A stretch of 8,387 nt of DNA from DASVDK01 sp036381125 [NCBI: Thermodesulfobacteriota bacterium] (GTDB lineage Bacteria > DASVDK01). Below are positions 1-5,297 of the stretch, in pieces. Location: positions 1 to 8,387 of the forward strand of contig DASVDK010000150.1 of assembly GCA_036381125.1 (NCBI GenBank), read 5' to 3'. The notes beneath the pieces were generated by a model, which saw only the letters and a list, made by a program, of their open reading frames with translations, was not told the origin of the DNA and ran no database searches. The translations under genes and the position numbers were made by a program. How positions within the stretch are numbered: the stretch's first letter is position 1; each line of letters opens with the position of its first letter.

Positions 1-195
1 GAGGAGCGCATCGGCCAGGGGCGCGAGGCGGTCAAGGCCTACCTGAGCGAGCACCCCGAGCTGGCCGCCCGCATCGAGCAGCAGATCCTCGCCCACTTCG
101 GCGTCCAGCGGGGCGGCCCTGCGGTTGCGCCGGCGGCGGCCGAGGAGACGCCGCAGGAGGCGCCTACCACGAACGGACGGATGCGCTCGCGCTAG
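1..195 (+). CDS. recA: RecA recombinase, C-terminal fragment (5' end outside window)
   Basis: Only the last 64 codons and the TAG stop are present, in frame 1 from the first base. RecA forms ATP-dependent filaments on single-stranded DNA for recombination and induction of the SOS response. The visible part is the small C-terminal domain: the run EERIGQGREAV followed by a helix with YLSEHPELAARIE matches the usual GQGRENAK..FL.EHPE region just after the core. After about residue 42 of the fragment the sequence becomes an Ala/Pro/Glu-rich tail ending in a basic NGRMRSR. That is unlike the strongly acidic tail of E. coli RecA, though tails vary between lineages. The family usually has about 340-360 residues, so some 80% of the gene is missing. 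In many genomes recX or alaS follows recA; here neither does within the window. Identification rests on a short but characteristic stretch. Confidence 0.85.
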   Translation, partial: EERIGQGREAVKAYLSEHPELAARIEQQILAHFGVQRGGPAVAPAAAEETPQEAPTTNGRMRSR

Positions 196-210
196 AGGTC
201 AATCCCCTGG

Positions 211-238
211 GCCGGGCGGACGGGCCTCGACGCCCGGC
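211..238 (+). terminator. GC-rich hairpin after recA, possible terminator without a U-tract
   Basis: GCCGGGCG (211-218) and CGCCCGGC (231-238) are perfect 8-bp inverted arms around a 12-base loop, starting 15 bases after the recA stop. No T-run follows, so it is not a textbook intrinsic terminator. U-tract-less hairpins occur in GC-rich bacteria. It separates recA from the promoter at 311. Seen: the stem. Inferred: the terminator role. Confidence 0.4.
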
Positions 239-310
239 GACGTGGGACGAGGCGGTTTCGGGTGACTCCGGCGTGAGACGCATCACGGCGCGCCGGGCAG
301 ACTCGACCGC

Positions 311-339
311 TTGACCGGCGGCGCGCCTTCTGGCATACG
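311..339 (+). promoter_or_regulatory. Sigma-70-like promoter of the VWA-PP2C-kinase operon
   Basis: A -35 box TTGACC (311-316) is followed by a 17-base spacer and a -10 box CATACG (334-339), preceded by TGG (331-333) in the extended -10 position. The expected transcription start is near 346, giving a leader of about 36 bases before the GTG at 382. The -10 box is weak against TATAAT. The call is strengthened because the second VWA gene has the same boxes and spacer (minus strand, 4455-4483), with an identical 11-base block CTTCTGGCATA covering the end of the spacer and most of the -10 box. Confidence 0.55.
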
Positions 340-340
340 A

Positions 341-361
341 GGGCCCGCCCGTGTCGGGCCC
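341..361. promoter_or_regulatory. Inverted repeat just downstream of the -10 box (possible operator or leader hairpin)
   Basis: GGGCCCG (341-347) and CGGGCCC (355-361) are perfect 7-bp arms around a 7-base loop. They span the expected transcription start and end ten bases before the AGGAGG ribosome-binding site at 371-376. The position would suit an operator or a structure limiting ribosome access. The leader of the second VWA gene has only a weaker, different inverted repeat. GC-rich palindromes are common by chance here, so the role is inferred. Confidence 0.3.
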
Positions 362-381
362 CGTTCGCCAAGGAGGGCCAG

Positions 382-1212
382 GTGTACGCCGCCGAGATCA
401 GCCGTGGCAACCCGACCGCGTTCGTGTTCCTCATCGACCAGTCCGGCTCCATGGTCGACAGGTGGGGCGGCGGCGCGAAGAGCAAGGCCCAGGAAGTCGC
501 CGACGCCATCAACAACCTGCTCTACACGCTGGTGATGCGCTGCTCGAAGGGGGACGACGTCCTCGACTGGTTCCACGTCGGCGTCTTCGGCTACGGCGCG
601 AGCGTCGGCGCCTGCCTCAACGGCGCCGGCAGCAGCGAGGACCTGGTGCCGATCAGCCAGATCGCCGCCAACCCGGCGAAGCTCGAGGACCGGACGAAGA
701 AGGTGCCCGACGGCGCCGGCGGCCTGGTCGAGTCGGTCGTCAAGTTCCCCGTCTGGCTCAAGCCGGTGGCCAACGGCGGCACCCCCATGTGCGCCGCCTT
801 CGAGCGGGTGAAGGACGTCGTCGCGCGGTGGAGCGGCGAGCACAGCATGGCCTATCCGCCCACGATCATCCACGTCACCGACGGCGAGTCGACCGACGGC
901 GACCCGACCGAGATCATCGAGGCCCTCAAGAAGTCGGGCACGGAGGACGGCGACGCCCTCGTCTTCAACATCCACATCTCCTCGAAGGGGGGCGCCCAGG
1001 TCCGGTTCCCGGACGCCGAGGAGGGGCTGCCGGACGACTACGCGAAGATGCTCTTCCGCACCTCGAGCCTGCTGCCCGAGCCGCTGCGGCGCGAGGCGGC
1101 CAGGGAGGGCTTCGCCGTGACGGACGGCTCGCGCGGCTTTGCCTTCAACGCCGACCTGGTGCAGCTCATCCAGTTCCTCGACATCGGCACGCGGGCGAGC
1201 AACCTGCGGTAG
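382..1212 (+). CDS. VWA-domain protein of a TerY-P-type triad (VWA copy 1)
   Basis: This 276-residue protein is a single von Willebrand factor A domain with extra C-terminal helices. It has no signal peptide or membrane segment, so it should be cytosolic. VWA domains bind Mg2+ through a MIDAS site and mediate protein-protein contacts. The site looks complete: DQSGS at residues 19-23 (D19, S21, S23), T134 in NGGTPM, and D167 in HVTDGES. The GTG start is set by AGGAGG at 371-376, five bases upstream, and by the N-terminus MYAAEISRGNPTAF, identical in the paralog at 3580-4413. Twelve bases separate its stop from the PP2C gene, and the kinase follows directly. A VWA gene beside PP2C and a kinase is the arrangement described as the TerY-P triad (compare E. 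coli yegL, yegK/pphC and yegI). I infer an adaptor that presents targets to the kinase/phosphatase pair. The target is unknown. Confidence 0.88.
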   Translation: MYAAEISRGNPTAFVFLIDQSGSMVDRWGGGAKSKAQEVADAINNLLYTLVMRCSKGDDVLDWFHVGVFGYGASVGACLNGAGSSEDLVPISQIAANPAKLEDRTKKVPDGAGGLVESVVKFPVWLKPVANGGTPMCAAFERVKDVVARWSGEHSMAYPPTIIHVTDGESTDGDPTEIIEALKKSGTEDGDALVFNIHISSKGGAQVRFPDAEEGLPDDYAKMLFRTSSLLPEPLRREAAREGFAVTDGSRGFAFNADLVQLIQFLDIGTRASNLR

Positions 1213-1224
1213 GCATCGCGCCCG

Positions 1225-1953
1225 ATGACCCGCTGCCGCGGATTCTCCGTCCCGAAGTCGGGCCGGAAGGACGCGGAGAACGAGGACGCCTTCGAGGTCG
1301 ATCTCGATCGCGGCGCCGTCGCGGTGGCGGACGGCGCCACCGATTCCTCGTTCTCGCGGGCCTGGGCGCGCCTGCTCGTGGACACGTTCAGGGTCTGGCC
1401 CCTCGACCCGGCCGCCGACGCCCGGGCGCTGGAGGCGTGGCTCCATCGGCCGCAGGCGCTCTGGCGCCGGATGCTCGAAGGCCGCCCCCTTCCGTGGCAC
1501 GCGCAGCACAAGGTCGCGCGGGGCGCCTACGCGGCGCTCGTCGCGGCCGAGGTGCGCGCCGACGGCGACCACGTCTACTGGTCGGCGCTCGCGGTGGGCG
1601 ACTGCTGCCTCTTCGTCGTCGAGGATGATCGGCTCGAGGTCGCCTTCCCCATCGAGGACCCCCAGGCGTTCGGGTCGACCCCCTTCCTCCTCGGCACGAA
1701 CCCCGAGGCCAACCGCGGGGTGGCCGATCACCTGCGGCAGCGCACCGGCCGCGCGGCGCGCGGCGCCCGCCTGCTCTTCATGAGCGACGCCCTCGCGCAC
1801 TGGTTCCTCGCCGCGGCGCGCGGGGGGGAGCGCCCCTGGCGGACGCTCGACGAGGCCGAGGACGCCGGCGCCTTCGGCGCGCTGATCGGCCGCCTGCGCG
1901 AGGCCAGGGCCCTGCGCAACGACGACTCCACGCTCGTGCTCTGGGAGACCTGA
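1225..1953 (+). CDS. PP2C-family Ser/Thr protein phosphatase
   Basis: The 242-residue product has the signature blocks of metal-dependent PP2C phosphatases in order: NEDAF (residues 19-23, D21), ADGAT (35-39, D36 and G37), GDCCLF (125-130, D126), SDAL (187-190, D188) and RNDDSTLV (231-238, D233 and D234). These acidic residues normally hold two Mn2+ or Mg2+ ions that activate the water attacking phospho-Ser/Thr. It spans the catalytic domain only, near the usual bacterial length, with no signal peptide or membrane segment. It should reverse phosphorylation by the kinase encoded one base downstream, the E. coli parallel being PphC (YegK) beside YegI. The ATG at 1225 lies 12 bases after the VWA stop and has no clear Shine-Dalgarno site, so translation is probably coupled to the VWA gene. 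The domain call is firm; the substrate is inferred from context. Confidence 0.88.
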   Translation: MTRCRGFSVPKSGRKDAENEDAFEVDLDRGAVAVADGATDSSFSRAWARLLVDTFRVWPLDPAADARALEAWLHRPQALWRRMLEGRPLPWHAQHKVARGAYAALVAAEVRADGDHVYWSALAVGDCCLFVVEDDRLEVAFPIEDPQAFGSTPFLLGTNPEANRGVADHLRQRTGRAARGARLLFMSDALAHWFLAAARGGERPWRTLDEAEDAGAFGALIGRLREARALRNDDSTLVLWET

Positions 1954-1954
1954 G

Positions 1955-3415
1955 ATGGCCTGGCCCGGAATGGTCGAGTACTCGGCCGCCGTGCAGAACC
2001 AGCGGGCGAGCTTCCTCGCGCCGGAGCTGAAGGCCGCGAGCGTCGTCACCAACCGACTCGGCCTGCCGAAGGTCTGCTCCGGCGCGTTCGCGATCGTCTA
2101 CGAGCTGACGAACGGCCGGGACCGCTGGGCGATCCGCTGCTTCACCAGGGAGGTCGGCGACCTGATGGAGCGGTACGCCGCGATCGCCGAGCACCTCCGC
2201 AAGGCGGCGCTGCCGCAGTTCGTGCCGTTCGACTACCTCCAGGACGGCATCCTGGTGAACGGCAAGCCGTACCCGATCATGAAGATGCAGTGGGTCGAGG
2301 GGGTGCCGCTGGGCCGCTACGTCGAGCAGCACCTCGGCGACCCCGCCCGGTTGCTCGCCCTGGCGGGCCGGTTCGGCGAGCTGTCGGCCGCGCTCGAGAA
2401 GCAGAAGATCGGCCACGGCGACCTCTCCGCGGACAACGTCCTCCTCGTGAACGACGCCATCACCCTCATCGACTACGACGGGCTGTACGTGCCGGCGCTC
2501 GCCGGCCGGAAGGCGCGCGAGCTGGGGAACCCGGCGTTCCAGCACCCGCGGCGCGACGACACGATCTTCGGGCCGGAGGTGGACCGGTTCTCGGTCCTCC
2601 TCATCGCCACGGCGCTCGCGGCGCTCGCCGCCGACCCGGGCCTCTGGTCGCGGCACTCGGGCGGCAACGGGATCCTCTTCTCGCCGGCCGACCTGCGCAG
2701 CCCCGCCGGCTCGCCCCTCTTCAAGGCGCTGCGCGCGTCGGCGAACGCCGCCGTGCGCGGGCTGGCCGACGAGCTGGCACGCTGGTGCGAGGCGAAGCCG
2801 GGCAAGCTCGGCAAGCTGCCGCCGCTCGGCAAGCTCGCCGCGAAGGTCTCGCCGTCGGCCGCGCCGGCTGCCGCCGCGCCGGCGACGGTGTCGATCACGG
2901 TGGCCATCCCGAACGGCACGGCCGCGCAGCCGGCCGGGAGCGCCCCCCCGGCGCCGGCCGGGACCGCGCGAGTCGCCTGGTGGCGCCGCGGCGCGACCAG
3001 GGCCGCGGCGCCGCGGCAACCCGCGCCGGCTCCCGCGCCCGCCGCGGCTGCCGCGCCCGCACCGGTCGCCGCAGCCGCGCAGGCCGGCCCGGCGGTCGAC
3101 TGGACGGGGCCCTTCGCGACGGCCTTCGGCCTCGGCGTCTTCGCCGTCCTCCTCGCGCCCGAGACGCGCTCGCTGTCGGTGCTGCTCGTCCCCCTCCTGG
3201 TGGCGCTCGTGGCGGGGGTCGACGCCGCCTACCAGCGGAGCGGGGAGCCCGGGGCGCTGCGGGCGAGCGTGGGGGCGAGCGCGTTCGGCGCGGGGCTCTT
3301 CGGCGTGCTGCTGGCGCCCGAGACCGCGTCGGCGTCGATGCTCGCCCTTCCGGTGGTCCCCGCGCTCGTCTACGGCGCCAAGCGTGCGGCCGCGAGCGCG
3401 CCGCCGGGCCCCTGA
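1955..3415 (+). CDS. Protein kinase with Ala/Pro linker and C-terminal duplicated membrane hairpin
   Basis: This 486-residue protein carries a compact kinase-like domain at about residues 30-285. Visible elements are a glycine-loop-like CSGAFAIVYEL (41-51), a beta-3 segment WAIRCF (58-63) with R61 where VAIK kinases have lysine, a catalytic loop HGDLSADN (154-161; D156, N161), and LIDYDG (171-176), whose D173 corresponds to the DFG aspartate. GNPAFQHP (191-198) follows in the activation segment. Residues 297-382 form an Ala/Pro-rich linker. Residues 387-474 hold four hydrophobic stretches arranged as two similar hairpins, suggesting membrane attachment. The ATG lies one base after the PP2C stop, with GGGAG at 1943-1947 seven bases upstream. 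In TerY-P triads the kinase phosphorylates still unknown targets in a VWA-dependent manner; that is prediction, not seen here. The stop codon falls inside a repeat palindrome (3411-3426). Kinase activity is likely, though the Arg-for-Lys change leaves doubt. Confidence 0.85.
   Translation: MAWPGMVEYSAAVQNQRASFLAPELKAASVVTNRLGLPKVCSGAFAIVYELTNGRDRWAIRCFTREVGDLMERYAAIAEHLRKAALPQFVPFDYLQDGILVNGKPYPIMKMQWVEGVPLGRYVEQHLGDPARLLALAGRFGELSAALEKQKIGHGDLSADNVLLVNDAITLIDYDGLYVPALAGRKARELGNPAFQHPRRDDTIFGPEVDRFSVLLIATALAALAADPGLWSRHSGGNGILFSPADLRSPAGSPLFKALRASANAAVRGLADELARWCEAKPGKLGKLPPLGKLAAKVSPSAAPAAAAPATVSITVAIPNGTAAQPAGSAPPAPAGTARVAWWRRGATRAAAPRQPAPAPAPAAAAAPAPVAAAAQAGPAVDWTGPFATAFGLGVFAVLLAPETRSLSVLLVPLLVALVAGVDAAYQRSGEPGALRASVGASAFGAGLFGVLLAPETASASMLALPVVPALVYGAKRAAASAPPGP
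3125..3376 (+). repeat. Internal duplication coding for two hydrophobic hairpins of the kinase
   Basis: Kinase residues 391-421 (bases 3125-3217) and 444-474 (bases 3284-3376) align without gaps at an offset of 53 residues. By hand, 19 of 31 positions are identical, including F-G-x-G-x-F, VLLAPET, the S-x-S spacing and ALVxG. Each copy would form a pair of short hydrophobic segments around the APET turn. This looks like an in-gene tandem duplication of a membrane hairpin. Confidence 0.65.
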
Positions 3416-3518
3416 CCGGGGTCAGGTCTTTCCATTTTCCATGGGGTCAGGTCTTTCCATTTTCCATGGGGTCAGGCCTTGCCGTTTTCCAGACGGGAGA
3501 ACGTTGGGGGGCTGACCC
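3411..3518. repeat. Intergenic repeat array: three abutting 25-bp units with palindromic ends
   Basis: Two perfect 25-bp units (3418-3442 and 3443-3467) begin GGGGTCAGGTCTTTCC and continue with a T-rich half ending in CCAT. A third, degenerate unit (3468-3492) differs at a few positions. The left edge is the palindrome CCTGACC-GG-GGTCAGG (3411-3426), which contains the kinase TGA stop. On the right, CTGACCC (3512-3518) is inverted relative to the GGGTCAG starting the third unit. The T-rich halves contrast with the GC-rich surroundings. A single inverted copy lies at 7972-7997. The region separates the two convergent VWA units and could also act as a transcription barrier. It resembles short dispersed palindromic (REP-like) elements; that class is inferred. 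Confidence 0.8.
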
Positions 3519-3579
3519 TACTCGTTCTCCGCGGGCCGCAGCCGACCCGCCCCGGCGCCGCACTCCACCGGCAGACGCG

Positions 3580-4413
3580 CTAGCGGAGGGTCGACGCGCG
3601 CGTCCCGAGGTCGAGGAAGCTCACGAGGGAGACGAGGTCGGCGTTGAAGGCGAAGCCCCGCGAGCCGTCCGTCACGGCGAAGCCCTCCTTGGCCGCCTCG
3701 CGCCGCAGCGGCTCGGGCAGCAGGCTCGACATCCGGAAGAGCCGGCGCGCGTGATCGTCGGGGAGCCCCGTCTCGCTGTCGGCGAACCGGATCGGCGTCG
3801 CGCGCTTCGACGAGAGGTGGATGTTGAAGAGAAGGGCACGGCCGTCAGCCGTCTCGTGTCGCGTCAGCTTTGCCGCAGCCGCCGTCGGGTCGCCGTCGCT
3901 CGACCCGCCGTCGGTGACGTGGATGACCGTCGGCGGGTAGCCCATCGCGTGTGTCGCCACCCACTCGGCGACGACGCCGTCGAGGAGCGCGAGCGCCGCG
4001 CACATGGGGGTCTCGCCCTTCGCCACCGGCTCGACCCACACCGGGAGCCGCACGGCGACCTGGGTCGCCTCGCTCGCGGTCCGCTTGGCCTTCTTGATGC
4101 CGCCGTCGAGCCGGAGCGGGTGCTCCGCCAGTCGACTGATCGGCACGAGCGACTCGCCGGCGAGCGCCCCGCCGAGGCAGGGCCCCACGGTGGCCCCGTA
4201 GCCGAAGACGCCGACGTGGAACCAGTCGAGGACGTCGTCCCCCTTCGAGCAGCGCATCACCAGGGTGTAGAGGAGCGAGTTGACCGCGCCGGCCACCTCC
4301 TCGGCCTTGCTGCGCCGGTCGCTGCCGCCCCACGAGTGGCTCATGGAGCGGGACTGGTCGAGGAGGAAGAGGAACGCGGTCGGGTTGCCGCGACTGATCT
4401 CGGCAGCGTACAC
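3580..4413 (-). CDS. Second VWA-domain protein, paralog of the triad VWA (VWA copy 2)
   Basis: This 277-residue protein aligns end to end with the VWA protein at 382-1212, with about 66% identity by hand and one inserted residue near position 30. The best conserved stretches are the first 14 residues, a 28-residue block from LLYTLVMRCSKG onward, and the C-terminal SSLLPEPLRREAA and EGFAVTDGSRGFAFNADLV. MIDAS ligands are kept (D19, S21, S23, T135, D168), but the usually glycine position of DxSGS is arginine (DQSRS). The GTG start is supported by GGAGG (plus-strand CCTCC 4420-4424) six bases away and by the N-terminus shared with copy 1. It runs convergently to the kinase gene across the repeat array and has its own promoter. 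No second kinase or phosphatase lies beside it, so it probably works with the triad as an alternative or partner adaptor (inference). Confidence 0.87.
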   Translation of the reverse strand: MYAAEISRGNPTAFLFLLDQSRSMSHSWGGSDRRSKAEEVAGAVNSLLYTLVMRCSKGDDVLDWFHVGVFGYGATVGPCLGGALAGESLVPISRLAEHPLRLDGGIKKAKRTASEATQVAVRLPVWVEPVAKGETPMCAALALLDGVVAEWVATHAMGYPPTVIHVTDGGSSDGDPTAAAAKLTRHETADGRALLFNIHLSSKRATPIRFADSETGLPDDHARRLFRMSSLLPEPLRREAAKEGFAVTDGSRGFAFNADLVSLVSFLDLGTRASTLR

Positions 4414-4454
4414 GTTCGGCCTCCGCGCGAGGGCGCCTCGAGTGGCGCGCGCCC

Positions 4455-4483
4455 CCTATGCCAGAAGCCGAGGAGCGGGTCAA
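4455..4483 (-). promoter_or_regulatory. Promoter of VWA copy 2, twin of the triad promoter
   Basis: Read on the minus strand: TTGACC (4483-4478), a 17-base spacer, then CATAGG (4460-4455) preceded by TGG. The last seven spacer bases plus CATA form CTTCTGGCATA, identical to the block at 327-337, while the first ten spacer bases differ. The distance from the -10 box to the GTG is 41 bases, against 42 for copy 1. It starts 22 bases after the stop of the upstream transglutaminase-like gene, so VWA copy 2 need not depend on read-through. Confidence 0.55.
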
Positions 4484-4505
4484 GAACCGCGCGGCGAGAC
4501 GCCGG

Positions 4506-5204
4506 TCATTCGGGCCGAGGCTCCGGGTCGCGCCGCTGCGCGGCGAGCCGGACCTCCTGGTCGAGGCCCCGCCGGAAGGCGAGGGTGAAGGACGGCTCGG
4601 TGCCGAAGGCGCCCACCACGCCGCGCACGGCCGGCCGGTTCGCGACCCACACGGAGGGCCGCCAGCCGCTCCAGGGATCGCCGTCCGCCCGCCCGCGGTA
4701 CGTCCAGATGGACGCGCCGAGCCACTCGGGGCTCACGTGCTCGGCGAGGTCGGCGATCGAGGCGGCCTGCGCCGCCACGTGCCCCTCCGTGGAGACGTAG
4801 CCCCAGCCGTCCGCGGCCAGGTACGCGGCCACCATGTGCCCCGTGTTGCCCGCGCGGTCGGCCTCCTCTCGCCAGACGCTCACGAGCCAGGTGGGGTACC
4901 CCTGCTTCGCCAGCACGGCGGCCGCGAACCAGGCCCAGTCGTCGCAGTCGCCGGCGCCCTTCGAGAGGAACTCGTCGGGGGGGACGAAGCGTTCGGGCAC
5001 GCCGTAGAGGTCGCGGTCGTCGCGGAAGCTGAAGCGCCTCAGCATGTACGTCGCGACGGCGTCGGGGGAGTCGAGGTCGAGCGAGAGGTCGAGGAGCCAC
5101 GGCGACCCCGCCGTCCGGTGGACCGCCCCGGGCACGAGCAGGAGAGCGGCCAGACCGGCCATGGCGATTCGCCGCAGGCCACGGGATCGAACGAATCGGG
5201 CCAT
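4506..5204 (-). CDS. Secreted transglutaminase-like cysteine protease/amidase-fold protein
   Basis: This 232-residue protein has a basic start (MARFVRSRGLRR), a hydrophobic run at residues 13-27 and a likely signal-peptidase site near residues 27-33, so it should be exported. The mature part shows the transglutaminase/papain-like arrangement: GAGDCDDWAWFAA (residues 83-95) with candidate nucleophile C87, and TGHMVAAYL (121-129) with candidate H123. The third catalytic position is less clear: the usual W-x-x-D appears as WGYVST (134-139), with Ser in place of Asp. Such bacterial proteins act as peptidases, amidases or crosslinkers; the substrate cannot be read here. The ATG at 5204 has only a weak GGGG upstream, and no nearby in-frame alternative is better. 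It is divergent from the wall amidase across 93 bases, so a cell-envelope role is plausible but inferred. Confidence 0.75.
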   Translation of the reverse strand: MARFVRSRGLRRIAMAGLAALLLVPGAVHRTAGSPWLLDLSLDLDSPDAVATYMLRRFSFRDDRDLYGVPERFVPPDEFLSKGAGDCDDWAWFAAAVLAKQGYPTWLVSVWREEADRAGNTGHMVAAYLAADGWGYVSTEGHVAAQAASIADLAEHVSPEWLGASIWTYRGRADGDPWSGWRPSVWVANRPAVRGVVGAFGTEPSFTLAFRRGLDQEVRLAAQRRDPEPRPE

Positions 5205-5234
5205 GACCCCATGGTAGCAATACAACCGGGCGAG

Positions 5235-5263
5235 TTGACCGCGGAAATCGCCTCCGGTATAGT
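5235..5263 (+). promoter_or_regulatory. Strong sigma-70-like promoter of the amidase-rph-rdgB operon
   Basis: TTGACC (5235-5240), a 17-base spacer and TATAGT (5258-5263, five of six matches to TATAAT) predict a start near 5270 and a leader of about 28 bases to the ATG at 5298. The -35 hexamer is identical to those of both VWA promoters. The block CCTCCGGTATA (5251-5261) matches their CTTCTGGCATA at 8 of 11 positions. An in-frame GTG at 5262 overlaps the -10 box and so cannot be the start codon of this transcript. I found no clear promoter for the divergent gene in the same gap. Confidence 0.7.
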
Positions 5264-5297
5264 GCCGCACCCGCGTTCCCGGAGGCCCGTCGGTCGA

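Noticed and set aside
283-2052. Long minus-strand open frame (589 codons) opposite the VWA and PP2C genes
   Set aside because: It is Arg/Gly/Ala-rich without domain motifs and lies antisense to two genes with clear catalytic motifs. Long antisense open frames are expected at this GC content.
3418-3492. CRISPR-like array
   Set aside because: The 25-bp units abut directly with no spacers, and no Cas genes are present.
2290-4800. Plus-strand open frame of 836 codons running through the kinase, repeat array and second VWA gene
   Set aside because: It is out of frame with the kinase, antisense to VWA copy 2, crosses the intergenic repeats, and shows no protein motif.
5204-5214. 11-base match (minus strand CCATGGGGTCA) to the repeat-unit junction, overlapping the transglutaminase-like start codon
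   Set aside because: Too short to separate from chance in this window; possibly a repeat vestige, but unsupported.
5262-5297. In-frame GTG at 5262 as an alternative amidase start
   Set aside because: It overlaps the TATAGT -10 box, upstream of the predicted transcript start, and would add residues before an otherwise normal signal peptide.
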